A stretch of 64,000 bases of DNA from Leptodactylus fallax (taxonomy: Eukaryota > Chordata > Amphibia > Anura > Leptodactylidae). Under the pieces are notes generated by a model that was not told the DNA's origin, made no database searches, and saw only the letters and a program-made list of their open reading frames with translations. Position numbers and translations under genes: made by a program. Shown piece by piece: positions 1-13,040 of the stretch; the first letter of the stretch is position 1; every line of letters starts with the position of its first letter. The stretch lies in contig CAMRHE010000067.1 in NCBI GenBank assembly GCA_947044405.1, forward strand, positions 5,275,501 to 5,339,500, written 5' to 3'.

Positions 1-714
1 AATAAATGTAAGTAAATACTGCACTGTATGAACACCGCCTTGGCTTGCTTTATAACTATATGGAAACTGATTGGTGACTCAAACACTGAAACATTTACTT
101 TTACATATTATATATACCTATATAGCCTTCACTTAGTGCTTAAAGTAAAGACATTCTATTGTTTTTTTCCTTTCACTTGCTATTGACCCTACAAAAGGCC
201 ATTACAAAGTGGTGGCCAGTTCTCTGTTTAGAAACAAGGGTAAGCGTAACCCTGCAACGTTCCTTCCCAGTCATACTAGTGATTGAGGTCAGAGGAGAGA
301 AGAGAGACCACAGAGGAGTCCCAAGAGATTTGTACTGACCTTTCCGGCTGTCGATGAGAAAGGCCATCTCACGCTATACTATTTTCCAGTTCTGCTCCAG
401 TAATCTCTATATAATAACTGTCATGTGGAGACACCTTTATGTAATGTGCATGTTCTTGTTACTGGACAGAAAAAAAAACAATGTATCCTAAGGCTTGTAG
501 AATATCAGGGGAAATAATATTTGGGCTGCTTGAACATGTCGTGGCTATATTAGAAGCTAGCAACTATTGCAGAACTGTAAATGTTAATAGAGGGGGACGT
601 GCAACCTCAACTCAGTTACCTAATAATGTACCTTAAGCTTTACCTCCACGTACCATAAAGTGCAGTTTTCCTATCTTTGGCGCTAAGGCGTATTAATCCA
701 TTCCGGAAAAATCC
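1..714. other. Unassigned AT-rich noncoding stretch
   Basis: No open frame with protein-like composition, terminal repeat or tandem array is visible. One short A run lies near 470. Nothing is assigned here. Confidence 0.5.
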
Positions 715-1053
715 TTAAAGACATATTTTACCAGTGATCACTATGAACAAACCTGGAGAGCTGACGCTATAGGGGTGAATTGTCATGTAGCAGATTTTGT
801 TGCAGATAGTTCTGCGACAGTTCCATCTGTCTGAATTGGGCTTGCAGAAATCCATGAGCGTGAGGTCAAAATAAGCAATCTGCATCAAGTTCTGCAGACT
901 ATCTGCTGTGGGTGGATTCACAATAAAAATAACGATAAGGACTACTATTGAGAAAAAAAAAAGAAAAATAATAAAACATAAAATAATATTGAAAGTTTTA
1001 GATGTTTTAGGGGAAGGATGCCGGGCATTCCAGTACCCCCCACCATAGGGCAC
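715..1053 (-). other. Open frame with a membrane-like segment; possible exon, unrecognised
   Basis: I do not recognise this 112-codon minus-strand frame. Residues about 21-45 form an uninterrupted hydrophobic stretch (FNIILCF to VIFIV) that could span a membrane. A polar, cysteine-containing part follows, with Cys at 70, 79, 84 and 88. On the minus strand a T-rich tract ends in an AG at plus-strand 945-946, and another AG ends at 904. A CAG/GTTTG donor-like step falls at 753/752. This could therefore be an exon of about 150-190 bp rather than a complete gene. Against that, much of the hydrophobicity comes from a T-rich run, which often mimics a membrane segment, and no partner exon is seen. 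It could also be an old repeat. Confidence 0.15.
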
Positions 1054-1655
1054 TTGTAATGCTGATGGAACATCTGCCGACAGTCAAAGCAGTGAATACA
1101 ATTTCTTTTCTCATATGGGAAACAATTGATATTTCTTCCAACGTGTTCCGATCGTTGTGCTGGACTGTAGAAACGTGCCGAGAATGGTTAGCTTCAGCAG
1201 AAGAGCATATAGGAGGTATAGGGATGTCCACATAGTGCATATACTGTATACTATGAAAATAGGATTCCTAAAGTTATGGATGGAAGTTTTTCAGGGCTTA
1301 CATTTGATTTTCCTCCATAGAGATAGCAGAAAAATGCATTACTTTTAGCTGCGGAATCACAAGCATTTTCCCTATATAGGGGAAGAAAAAACGTAGACAA
1401 AATGCAAAAACTCAATGCGGTTTTTTTTCTGCAGTGTTTTTTTTAGCTGTGTTTCTCGACATAGGGCCTTAGCCTTAAAGTGAATCTCCACCTTCACATT
1501 TTTAAGGTCTAACTGTTTGTGGCGATTAATCTTTTATGGCTGTGTTTACACTTTTTTTTTATATAAACTGCATGCGTATTCAAAAATTGCATGTGTTTTT
1601 TTTGAGCAAAAACAGTCTGAAAAGGATGCAAATCCAAATTTCTAGCATAGATGCA
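1054..1655. other. Unassigned noncoding stretch
   Basis: Only short T-rich tracts are visible around 1420-1440 and 1550-1600. No supported feature. Confidence 0.45.
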
Positions 1656-1783
1656 CACTGAATGGCCACTTTATTGGAGACACCAGACCTTTTATGATTG
1701 GAGCTTCGCTGGATGGAAATTAGACCTGTGACCCCGGAGTGAAGAGTAAAATCAAGTAAGTATATATTCCATAATGTAAAATC

Positions 1784-2613
1784 ATTTCCTGGTCAGATGA
1801 ATTCAGATTTCTGTTGTACCATGCCAATGGGGTCAGATTTGACACAAGAGGCATGAGTCAATGAACCCTGTTAGGTGTCAACAGTTCAGACTGGAGGAGT
1901 ACCAGTGTTTGGTGGCATGTACCTGTGGGTGGACGTTGAGACAGTACGGCTTACCTAAGCATCGTACCTGATCAAGTTCATCAATCCATGCCAGGACAAT
2001 GTGTCACGCCACAAGTTTCTATAGTCATTGATTAGTTCCAGGAAGATGACACCAGGGGGAAAATTTTTTAAGACTGGTATTTCCTATGCCAGTCTTAATA
2101 AAGTTCCCAACAGGTGCAAGTCATGTCTGGATTATTAAGAGGACCTGGCATAGATATCATGTATAATTCATGCCAGTTTTCTGGTGTGAGTTATAATAAA
2201 TTTGCTGGGCCAAGATGTCCCTGTCTCAGCCTGATTTGCTCTACAGTCCACTCTGCCAACTATCGCAAAAAGTTGCGAGTGAGGTGCAGAATGATTTATG
2301 TGGCGCATCTTTGGGGCAAGAAAGGGCCATGCAAATATGTGCCACAATTATACCCATCTATGTCAGAAAAATTGTGTAGATGGGTTAATAAATTCCCCCA
2401 GTGAGATTTCCTTTCTTCTCTGGCCTTCCGTCCCAGATCTATATGATTAAAATAGATTATTAGGTAGACTATGTCTTTATCGCTATCTCATCTGCAGCTC
2501 TCCTACCTGCATGGGCCAATATTCCTGCAGAATGATTTCAACACCTAATGAAATCTATACCATGATGAACTGCTTAGGTTCCCAAGCCAAATGGCTCCAA
2601 TGCTTCACTAGAT
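1784..2613 (+). pseudogene. Degenerate Tc1-like transposase remnants
   Basis: Conceptual translation from 1784 starts ISWSDEFRFLLYHANG. It carries the WSDE block with the first catalytic Asp of a DDE transposase. A second matching block reads STAYLSIVPDQVHQSM near 1950. The second catalytic region near 2000-2050 is badly eroded. A C-terminal trace reading GPIFLQNDFNT appears near 2510-2550, after the inserted MITE. There are multiple stop codons and frame breaks, and the N-terminal DNA-binding domain was not found. A functional Tc1 transposase has about 340 residues; this keeps perhaps half in recognisable form. It is flanked by decayed inverted ends of the same element, which supports the assignment. 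Confidence 0.6.
2055..2399. mobile_element. Small MITE-like insertion inside the fossil Tc1
   Basis: The segment has approximate inverted ends: ggggga-aaattttttaag on the left, and gggggaatttattaaccc on the right when reversed. It splits the transposase remnant. The start, with agactgg and its inverted partner near 2090, resembles the start of the palindromic element at 36703, so both probably belong to one family. Confidence 0.5.
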
Positions 2614-2639
2614 TGGTATCTCTAATAAACTGGCCATTC

Positions 2640-3030
2640 AATGTAGATTTGCAGCTACCACTACGGAGCGCTTAAGAGCTTACTGCATATTTCTTTATTT
2701 TCATTAGTGACCTCAATGTACAGAAAATCAAGAGACTCTGGACTGTGCCGATTCTTTGTGGATTCGACCTCAAAATCAGCAGCAAATTCCGCCCTCAATC
2801 TGCATCGAGATTGAAGCAGGACTCTCAAGAAATTAGTGTCCTGCTCGATCTTGACGCGGACTTCATGGCAGAACCCGCAGCACAAAGTAGTCTGCTGATC
2901 ATCCCATTCATCTGATCATAGTCAATGAGTGAAAACCACGGCGGATAGCCAGAATGGTGGAAAGTGGAGAGTAATTCGAGGAGGAAGTCTGCCTCAAATT
3001 CCGCTACCTTTCCACCATGTAAACATACCT
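2640..3030. repeat. Imperfect palindromic repeat
   Basis: Nested inverted segments occur, for example gattgaagcaggact against gtcctgctcgatc around 2810-2850. Phrases such as cctcaaaatcagcag recur at 17515 and 63240, so this is an interspersed family. Boundaries are approximate. Confidence 0.4.
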
Positions 3031-3351
3031 TTATAAATGTATAAATAAATTGACAACTGGGCATTACCATTCCCATTGTTAATAGGAAGTGGCCCTAACT
3101 AGCCAGCATTGGCAATACTAACTTGACAGTTTGGGTGTGTAGGGACAGGTAACACAGAATTGTCAAGTTCATACATTTTCAAGAGGAATAACAGAGGAAT
3201 GGCACAAAACAAGAGAGTTGAAAGTAAAGATGTTTGATGAATTTGTAACTATGTAGTACAAGGTAGCAGTGAGTCTGCCAGAGGAGAAGCAGATCTTTGC
3301 CGTGGTATTAAATGTTCATTTGCCATAAATATTGACAGGGCTTATCCAGTG

Positions 3352-3530
3352 GGGACTTAAAGGAGTTGTTCAACTCCTTTTAAAACACTTCTCTTCTAGT
3401 TACAGGTCTTGGCTGACGTCCGCATGTCTCTGCATGTGCTGTAACTGACTGGCCTCAGCAGATTTTTTATTTTATTCCCCCCTATTTGCAGCACATAGAA
3501 ATGTTTTAAAAGGAGTTGGAAACCCATTTA
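3352..3530. repeat. Degenerate TTAA-type palindromic repeat
   Basis: aaaggagttgttcaactcct near 3359 is mirrored by gttttaaaaggagttgg at 3503-3519. This is probably an eroded member of the TTAA MITE group seen elsewhere in the window. Confidence 0.35.
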
Positions 3531-3536
3531 TGGCTA

Positions 3537-3851
3537 AGGCCCCAAGTAGCGGGTCGCAGCAAAAAAGCGCTGTGGAAAAAACCACGGCAGAAATGCATCG
3601 TGGTTTTTCCACAGCACTTTTCACAGTACGTCCACAGAGATTTCCTCTGTGGACTTTCAGCTTCCATTATACCAATAGGGAAACCACCAGAGTTTCCGTA
3701 GGTATAAATGACATGCTGCGAATTCCAAAACTGCAACAGTTTTGGAAATCGTAGCATGTCCGCTGTGCATTTTTTTCTGGAATGTGTGGATGGGATTGGC
3801 TAGATTCTGCTACTTTGCAGTGACTGCATGCCACATGGGGCCACGGCCTAA
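3537..3851 (+). repeat. High-copy interspersed repeat, family A, copy 1
   Basis: It begins gccccaagtagcgg and ends near catggggcc. It shares blocks with copies at 23801, 59217, 59914 and 61072: an inverted pair around the sequence ccacggcagaaatgcatcgtgg, a tcctctgtggactttc block, a tttccgtaggtata block and the phrase gtgtggatgggatt. The open frames on both strands here come from the palindromic structure and are not genes. Confidence 0.65.
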
Positions 3852-4051
3852 AGGTGTTGTGCCACAAAGGACATTTATCACCTATCCACAGAAAAGGTGA
3901 GAAATGTATGATTGCTGGGAACTCCATTGATCGCTAGAATGGGGGTCCTAAGCCCCTCGTTCCTCCACACTGCTAGAGGCCACCAATCTATAAGGATGAC
4001 CGAAAACAGTCAGGTACAGTGCTGGGCTTTTTCTGACAGCCCCACTCATTT

Positions 4052-4537
4052 AGGGTAAATTCACACAACATATTTTGCAGGCGGCTTTTGAGGTGGACTT
4101 TACCGGTACTTCAAAAAGTAGCTCTAAACCCTCCCATTCATTTCAAAGGGAGTCAGGAGAGGATTTTTTTTTCCTCTAGTTAATGTTTTAGGTAGAGGAA
4201 AAAGAAGTATCAAGACCTATCTTCAGGCAGATTCCATCCTGCAAACCCCATTGAAATAAATGGGTGACAGAAAAAAAAACTAGAATTAAATTAAACCACT
4301 GCAAAAAAAATGCTAGCGTTTTTTTTCTGCCTCCCATTCATTTCAATGGGCTTTGCAAGGCAGAATCCGCCTGAAGACAGGTCACGACGCTCCTTTTTCC
4401 TCTAACTGAAAAAGTAAGAGGAAAAAATCTGCTACTGACTCCCACTGAAGTTAATGGGAGAGTTGGGAGGCATTTTTTAAGGTGGATTCCACTTCAAAAA
4501 TCTGCCTGCAATAAACTCCATGTGAACTTGAACCCTT
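4052..4537. repeat. Long palindromic repeat (about 485 bp)
   Basis: The outer arms start agggtaaattcacac and, inverted, aagggttcaagttcaca. Matching internal pairs include aggcagattccatcct with aggcagaatccgcctg, and the cctctagtta and cctctaactg blocks. The arrangement suggests a non-autonomous inverted-repeat element. No target duplication was established. Confidence 0.55.
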
Positions 4538-4834
4538 GAAGTATTGCAGCAAGGAGGAATAGGGGGAGGATTGAGACCCCCACTCTAGTGACCACTGGGG
4601 GTCCTTATAGTTAAACCTACAACAATCATACACTTATCACCTATCCCGTGGAACAGATGGATTAGGGAAAGACTGTATCCAATTATCTGGGACTATGACA
4701 GGCTGTGTTGGTTTGAGGTTCTATGGGCCCACCAGATGATTCTGGTGTTCCACCTTCCAACAATCCCTACGTTTTTGGGGTCAAAGTGTAGCGAGTGCAA
4801 GAACTCTTCATAGATGCCTAGTCCTGAAAATCCA

Positions 4835-5440
4835 TTAAAGTATAACTAAACTTGTGAAGAACTTTTGATTTTCTTGCAGTATTTGTGTCATTAATAAATT
4901 TTGTAATATATTTTATTAACAAAGTTGTCTCCTTTCTGTGAAATCCTGCATTTCTATAGTATTTCTCTTGCTTTTTTGTTGAAAGTTGTGTACTGTGTAT
5001 GGGCTTGTATGTGTAATGAAGATTAGATGATTGGTCACTTCAGACAGTTATATCTCAGGCATTATAAAATCATAGAAATGTGCTTGTGGTGTCGTATGAA
5101 AGAGGAGATTCTACTTGCAGTCTTATTATTTATTTTTTTGCTTACTTATATAGCAGCATTATATTCCTGCACCGCTTTACAGATGTTGCAAATCAACGTG
5201 CCATAAAGGGCTCACAATCTACGATTCCCTATTAATAGGTTTTAGGAATGTGGGAGGAAACCGGAGTACCCAGAGGAAACCCATACAAACATGGGGAGAA
5301 CATACAAACTCCTTGCAGATGTTGTCCTTGGCTGGATTCGAACTTAGGACTCCAGCGCTAACCACTGGGCCACCGTGCTGCCCTACAGCTCTACTTGTAC
5401 TATTTCCAGAGATATCACTAGATGCATATAAATATCCCAA
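4835..5440 (+). mobile_element. TTAA MITE (family V), split by a SINE
   Basis: TTAAAG at 4835 opens a sequence closely matching the start of the complete family V element at 17834, including ttaataaattttgtaatata and atatctcaggcat. The SINE at 5118-5389 interrupts it. Family V sequence resumes with ccagagatatcactag, matching 43700-43725. The distal end is not clear. Confidence 0.55.
5118..5389 (-). mobile_element. tRNA-headed V-SINE-like SINE
   Basis: Read on the minus strand, the head starts gggcagcacggtggcccagt. It carries an A-box-like block and a B box (agttcgaatcc, plus strand about 5335-5345). The central block containing gaggaaaccggagtaccc and catggggagaacatacaa matches the conserved core of vertebrate V-SINEs as I know it. 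The tail is A-rich (plus strand poly-T at 5129-5139). The 8-bp direct repeat tctacttg at 5110-5117 and 5390-5397 fits a target duplication inside the family V element. Assignment to V-SINE is from memory of that core. Confidence 0.7.
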
Positions 5441-5763
5441 TCCTGAAAGTGTTTGTCAAAAAAAACAAAAAACAAAAGAAACATTTGTGCGATTTTTCTG
5501 CAATACTAGAACTATGATTTGGTTCTAAAAAAAGGGACAAATTGCAGACATTTTACATGCAACTGGAATCTGCGACTGCAAAATTGAATGCAACTGGTTA
5601 CCAAAAATCCAACAATGTTGGATTTTATGCAACTGTTTTGTCTCAGTTGCATTAGAGCTCTAAGCAATCTCCATGTCCCTGTTTACTTTACACTAGAAAG
5701 TAAAACTGAATTTACAAAAGTATTTTTTAAACCTGTATTTCATATATATCCACGGGGATATAT

Positions 5764-5764
<1 letters not shown>

Positions 5765-5806
<42 letters not shown>

Positions 5807-5835
5807 TAGATATATATCTATATATATATATATAT
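5765..5835. repeat. (TA)n microsatellite with GATA interruption
   Basis: Near-continuous alternation of T and A, interrupted by gatagatatatatcta near 5804-5820. Confidence 0.95.
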
Positions 5836-7015
5836 GAAAGCCTTTCCAGCTGTCACAAGCTTTAAACAGAGCAACATCTCAACACTGGTTTAGTTGCTGA
5901 AAAAAAAATAACCAATCTCTATCAAACAGTAGGCGGTCATGGAGAGCAAACAGGCATTAAAGTTCTTTTCTAGTTGCCAAAAATGACAAGATGTAAGGCT
6001 GAATATATTCACTAGGCCACACACTGTATGATGACAAAAATGGAAACAATCATCTGTAATTTTTGAGGGAATAATATGAATAATTCTACGACTGGATAAA
6101 CATATTACCTAAAATAAACTGCGGCGACAAAACCCACTGGAGCATAATTTAATATACAGTGAATCAAAAGATATAAAAACCTACATCAAGATAAAAATAC
6201 GACAAGTGACATGATAAAATCGATTCATTTTGAGAACATTGTAGTAAAAGGTGAAGTGAGGAAATTAAGTTTGGGCAGCAATATGCTTCCAATAACCCCT
6301 AACATCATACGCATGATGCTCTGATGATACCGACGGATATTTCCATTGGATTTGGAAGACAGAGAGGTATCAAAGCTGTATAATGGGAAAATTGTTCTGA
6401 GTATCATAAGAATGGCAGACAATGACAGCTAGGGCTCAACATCAATTCTAAATGTTGCCTGCGTCCGAGAGTACTATGGATATAGATACTAATGTATACA
6501 GTAAATGGTTACTCTGACTTGATGGATTTAGTCTAGAAATGGCTTAAAAATCTTTCTATAATGGTGTTTGACTGTATTACGTTTACCATGAACACTGCAG
6601 AATTAGTCAGAATTCCCCATCTTTCTGATCTTTTTGACCTTTTTCCTTTGACCTTTTAACATGTTTTGTCTTATTTTGCTGTTTATTATTTCATGCAGGC
6701 AAAAAAATCTGTTGCCAGCTAGAAAGCGTCAGCAGACACATTAGCTGGCGGTGCTGCGCTGGGATCTCATTGCAGGTTTATTTTTATTCTAATGATGGTT
6801 AGTCAACCTACCCTACCCTAAGATCTTCCTTACTAACACATGTACCGCCAATGAAATCCTAGTATTAATTAAAGAGGTTTTTCCAAAATAAAAGGTTTTG
6901 CGCTAAAGGGGTTTTCCAGAATTTAAAGGAATTTTCCTAGGAGTGTAACTATATTTAAATTTTATACAATTAAAAGTTAAACATTTCTGAAAATATTTCA
7001 AGATTTTGCAGAGTT
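5836..7015. other. Unassigned noncoding stretch
   Basis: No convincing gene or complete element. A fragment reading aaaggggttttccag near 6906 resembles the ends of TTAA MITEs, but a partner end was not found. Confidence 0.45.
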
Positions 7016-7282
7016 TTAAAGATTTTCTCTAATCATCTTAGTGGTGACAGTCTATTGTCTGGAACAGTTACCCAAGGGTACGATCATGAACGCAGGAACT
7101 TTCTATGGTTTGGCACTTGTCAGAAAACCAGCCATGATTTCCTTACATGTAGTTTGCGCGCCTGCTAACCTGTCCACAGTAAGGAAAGTTCCAGATCATA
7201 GAAAGTTCCTACATTCAGGGTTGCATCCATTGGCTACCAGTTAAGACAACAGACCCCTAAGATGGTTAGAGGAGATCTTTAA
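7016..7282. mobile_element. TTAA-flanked palindromic MITE (267 bp)
   Basis: TTAA lies at both ends (7016-7019 and 7279-7282). Left start ttaaagattttctctaatca matches the inverted right start ttaaagatctcctctaacca. Inner arms match around ggaactttctat, with copies at 7099 and, inverted, near 7198. This is T2/Kolobok-like by its TTAAAG end. Confidence 0.7.
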
Positions 7283-7660
7283 AAAAGTCAACATTTTTAA
7301 TTATTTATATTTGCAAAAATGTTGTACAGGAAGGTCAGAGCGTAATAGTGGCTTGCATCAGGTGAAAAAAGGCTTTTCTTTTTAGGATCAAAGAAGGAAC
7401 ATGACAAAGTGCATATTGTGTGCACCATATGCAGTTTGTGATGCTTTGATAGGCCATAAATATCTGATCGTGGGGGACTGACAGCCGGCTCATGCGTGGA
7501 TCAGCTGTTCACAGGTGCTTTTAATCTGTGTACTATACAGTGTACTGAGCCGGAAGCAGTTGGCTCGGTTCCATTTATAGTGGTCTGTGCTGGTACTGCA
7601 GCTCAGTTCCCGTTTTACTAAGGATAACATTTAAAAAAAAAAAAAAAACCATGGACAATC
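7283..7660. repeat. Fragment of a dispersed repeat with gatcagctgtt block
   Basis: The stretch gatcgtgggggactgacag to gatcagctgttcaca (about 7465-7515) recurs in shortened form near 41720, 51530, 54590, 58390 and 59125. It looks like a high-copy interspersed repeat. The rest of the interval has no assignment. Confidence 0.35.
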
Positions 7661-7664
7661 CCTT

Positions 7665-8010
7665 TGAGGAGGATCCTTCATGTCTTCTGAGACAGGGAAT
7701 GTTATATATCATTACAAAGCTATCCGAGAGCTGAATTCATCAGACTTTCAGTTTTGTTGGTATCTTCCCCCATTCCAGAGATATTGGTGCTGTTAGTTTT
7801 GGCTACCAATATCACTGTACTGTCATGGGGGCAGGCCTTCCAGCTCAGCGTCATCGCCCACCTGACAGAACACTTGCATAGTCTTATACTGTGAAAGGGG
7901 TATTCCCTACCTCTCAGCTATAAGGCTGGCCCCAACAGTGATATTGGTAGCAGAAACTAACATCACCAATATCTGTAAAACGGGGAAGATACCGAAAAAA
8001 CTGAAAAAGG
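7665..8010. repeat. Palindromic repeat, old member of the 42-kb palindrome family
   Basis: The arms at 7750-7818 and 7935-8002 are inverted copies sharing gtatcttcccc, agatattggtg and taccaatatcact. The block ctcagcgtcatcgcc near 7844 also occurs in the palindrome at 42047-42554, so they appear related. Confidence 0.55.
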
Positions 8011-9288
8011 TTTCCGCACATGGACTGCTTGTAATGGAATAACATGCCCTGTTAAAGGTGAAGTTTGGACTTCCAACCCCTACTTTACCCCAATGATGGA
8101 CAATCATTGACTTTCTAAACAAGTCCGATACATGTATAGAAGTAAAACCGATGCCAGTAAACACGTAAGATGTTATGTCTAGGGTTTTCTTCTCTTTTGA
8201 TGACATACTAAATCAATGACAATTCTCAATCTACACAGTATTAAGGAAGAAAGCAACTTCCCAGCAAAGTACCTTAAGATACTAGAATGTATTGCAAATA
8301 AGATAATCTTTTATTTGCCTGAGGGCAGAGCCTCCAGCGAGTCTGACTCCGAAGAGCATAAATGATGCAAGTGAATCTCAGTCATACAGTGGTAGTGATT
8401 AGAGGGCTCATGGTAAAGGGTACAGCTGCATACAATGTACAGCAGGATAAGACTGGAAATCTCCTAATGGTAATGCACAGCTGCTAGCGCGCCCTCTCAC
8501 AAGACGCCTTATAACATGTCTGATCATACACTACACAAATAAAGCAATCTTATCTACATTGATATGGCTTCCAGATTTTTGCACCCAACAATGGGGCATC
8601 AGTCACCCCAGAAAATACCTAATGTCACTTATGAATCCTCTTTTCCTGCAGCTATTGACCAAATGTATTCATGCTAACAATCCACCTGCTGTTTTTTTAG
8701 CTTTTTTTTGCAGTGACATTTCTGATTCAGTTAACTTGAACACAGATTGCCCATAACCGAAAAAAAAGAGAGGCATACATATACATGTATAGGCAACCTC
8801 GACTGTCACATGGTGTTAGAGAAAAGATAAAGTATCAAGAGCATCTAAAGTCTCCCCATGGTCACATCATGCGCTATACACCCCTTTGTGCATAGACCCC
8901 TGTAAGAGAAGTCATATTATAGTCTAAATTCTTTACTGTATCCAGACTCCATTCCTGCATGTATGGACTTAGCCAGTTTATCAGCCATTTTGCTGTTTTT
9001 GTTTGAGAAAGTGACTTGCTATTGTGTAAAATAAAGAGGTTGACTATGTTCACACCTGCAATGTTGTCTCCTTTATTCTAATCCCTTGGAAGATGAGAAG
9101 AAAGGAAAAAAGGTCGCATTGACTGCAATGAGATCCATTGGGTGTCCATCATTTTTTCACAGAATCGCTGACCGAAGAAGTTTAGCTTGCAGGACTTTTT
9201 TGCATGGGATTTCTGCTGGAGTCTGGGCTGGAGGCTCCGATGCAGATGTGAACGTAGAGTTTAAGTCCTAAGTGGTAGGCAGCATGTA
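8011..9288. other. Unassigned noncoding stretch
   Basis: No supported gene or complete element. Short homopolymer runs only. Confidence 0.45.
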
Positions 9289-10223
<935 letters not shown>

Positions 10224-10310
10224 TATGTATAGAACACCAAGATAGTAATACAAGCTACACTGGACTCAGGACTAAATGTTTAACTAATTTATTAAAAAGT
10301 ATTGCATTCC

Positions 10311-10887
10311 TTAAAGCGTACCTCCAGTTATAAACAACTTTTCATAAATGAAGAGCAGGGGTGACTATAAGAAACTTTGTAATATATCTTATTAAAGAAA
10401 TATGTTTTCTTCTCCACTTTTCAGGCAGTTACTTTCTCCATATTAGTCTATGAAGGGAGGGGGTTTGGAAAAGACACTCATATAATAGCTGCTGTTACAC
10501 TGCTGTTACACTGCTGTCTCTTGCTTATTTTTCTGATTAATGTTTTTATTAGGTTTTTCAACAATAATAGAAACAATAAAAGAAAATACAACATGTGTTC
10601 GTTGTCAAATAAAATGTGGGGCCTCTTGCTTTTTTAACACTGCTAAGTTGTAGGTAATAAATGAGGCAATAAATCAATTAACTTGCTGCCAGAAGAATCC
10701 AACACAACTCCTCCCTGCTCTATAGAGTTGTATGTGTGTGGCAGTCAGACTGAAGATGAGGAGCAGGAGAAGAGCTTAATAGGTGGTGAAGGAAACAGAT
10801 CTCCTTAATAAGATATATTATATGTTTCTTATATTTAATGCACTATTCATTTATGAAAAGTTATTTATGACTGGAGATATGCTTTAA
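10311..10887. mobile_element. TTAA-flanked palindromic MITE (577 bp)
   Basis: TTAA lies at 10311-10314 and 10884-10887. The left arm ttaaagcgtacctccagtta is matched by the inverted right arm ttaaagcatatctccagtca. Similarity continues through aacttttcataaatgaa and taatatatcttattaa. The centre holds unique sequence, including T-rich and A-rich runs. Confidence 0.75.
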
Positions 10888-13040
10888 ATCTAGACCAATG
10901 AACTTATATATATCTAAGCAAATCCCACTGTACTACCTTGCCCTGGCAGCAATTACTGACCCAGTTTCAGGCCACCAGTTGACTTTATATGTCTAGCAGT
11001 CCACTAACCCTGCAAGGATGGACTGCGGAACTGGCTGTAACTACAGTCAGAGCTTCTATAAAGGCAGGCACAGTTTATTAGCATCCCAGTTTTCCTGAAC
11101 GCTGTATACACAGTGCTAAATGACTGCTGTGTATATCGCTATGGGAGCCCTCATGATGCAGCTCCCCTCTGACCCAGCAGGCATGTAATCTGCCGGGGAC
11201 CAGAAACTGTAAGAGCTGCTGGGTCCTAGAGGACCATGATCATCTCTGCAGTTATGGTTGGGAGGCTGCAATTGTAAAAGAGACTGAATGTATCAGCCTC
11301 CCCAAAAAAATACTGTTAAAATGACCCCCAAAAGTCTATTATGACCACCAATACCAAGCCCACATCACAGGTTCTAGCCACGACCACAGCGACACAACAA
11401 GTAATAACAATTACTGTAAATGAGATGGAAAACTATTTTAAAAAGTTTTTAGTAGTATTTTATGCTATTAAAAAACAAAACGTGAAACGTGAAAAACAAA
11501 CATGGTATCCTTCCTTTTTTGTTTACATTTTTTCTGGATAGAAAAAAAAAAACATAAGAGGGCTTGTTTTCTGTGGAACAAACTGTACTTCCTATTGGCA
11601 CAATTTAATATTCCATATGATATACTGGAAAGCCAGAAAAAAATTCTAAAAGGAGTGGACTCCAAAAATAAATTCAATTGTGCCATTTTCTTTACTTTTT
11701 TATGCTATTCACTGTGTGATAAAAGTGACAGGTTACCTTTATTTTGCAGATCAGTACAATCATAGTCATACAATACATACAAAGAATATAAAAAGGAGAG
11801 TCCTTTAACTTTATTCCAAAATCAGATTAAAATACATAAAAGTTTGGGTGGACAGGGGTGAGTGTAGCGATCCTACGTGTTTCGAACAAACCACCTGTCC
11901 TTATTCATGGCATGAATATCATGGAGTTGTGTGATGTGGAAGACCCGGAGACTGGGGAGATATATTGTTGGTGCTTAGTTTATTTCTGATATCACGTGTA
12001 TGATGTTTTTCTTACATTTTATTACTTTGAGAAAAATTTTCAACAAAATTTTCTTTGCATTGTCACATTCTAAGTCCCTTTGGCAGGATGTATTACAAGC
12101 TCCATAATGACAAGCCTGGGAGCCCTTGATAGGCTCATGGCTTTCATGAGAACTGATCGCCACCCCCTATGGCATTCTGGTTGGTGGCAAACCATTTCAG
12201 TAAGGTGGCATCCATGCACGGCAACAGCTTAAATGCCATCTCCACAACTGGATAACATCCGACTAATAGTCACACTTGGCCTCTTATAGTAATTGCATGG
12301 CCACAGCTCGCGTTCAATAAGAATAATGTACATGTACTGCATTCAGTATTTAGTAAGTTTTGCAGAAAACATTCATGGAAGTAATTTTGTATTAAGGGTT
12401 AAATGACAAACATGACTATATCATAAATGCTAACTGAATGGGCTAGTGCAATGACCAGATTTACCAATGTACGGCAACCACCTGGCAGCTGGGAAGTTTA
12501 CAGCATGTTTGGAGAATGAAAGGCCAATTAATTAAAAAGTCCATTAGCATAGAGTTATTCTCTAATTAATCTCTATGTCTGAACTTTTCTCTAAAGATGC
12601 CGCTTATTGGAGTCTCATCTGGTTACTAAAAATCATGAGAATTATTGAACTGACATTGTGGTTATCGCTATTTCACACAGGACATTTACGTTCCTCTAAT
12701 ATTTCGGTGCGGTAAGATTTTTGCATCACAAATGTTCCTAATGTCATTCTAATGAAACCAGAGCCATGCTTAAGGTCTCTCCCCGCTGAAGAAGAATACA
12801 AAGCGTATCACAATGTGGTTAGAAGAAACTGTAAGGAGACTGACTGCCCCTGGAATTTGCTATACAAAATGTCCGGATTCTACAGGACAAGTAATTTACA
12901 TGTGGACGCCACACGTTATACAAGGATCTACAAAGAAAGTCTTTAGCATAGACTGCAAGATCAAATTCATCCGAAGAAATATGTTATGTAGTGTCCTCCT
13001 ATAGAAGGATGTTCATACCAAGGAAATCGTTCATCAGAAA
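10888..13040. other. Mostly unassigned noncoding stretch
   Basis: No gene is supported. The block at about 11790-11920, with cctacgtgtttcgaaca followed by cacctgtccttattcat, resembles a dispersed repeat and has a weak relative near 50145 (acgcgtttctgaa). A 64-codon frame at 12752-12946 has no recognisable motif. Confidence 0.4.

Larger units (their letters stand above)
1656..2643 (+). mobile_element. Fossil Tc1-like DNA transposon, interrupted
   Basis: The ends are inverted copies: the left begins cactgaatggccactttatt, and the right, read on the minus strand, begins cattgaatggccagtttatt. TA follows the right end at 2644-2645, as expected for Tc1/mariner; the left TA is lost. Between the ends are translated remnants of a Tc1-type transposase and a separate 345-bp insertion. 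Several in-frame stops show that it is long dead. Confidence 0.7.

Noticed and set aside
7907..8206. 99-codon minus-strand frame
   Set aside because: It covers the right arm of a palindromic repeat and has no recognisable domain.
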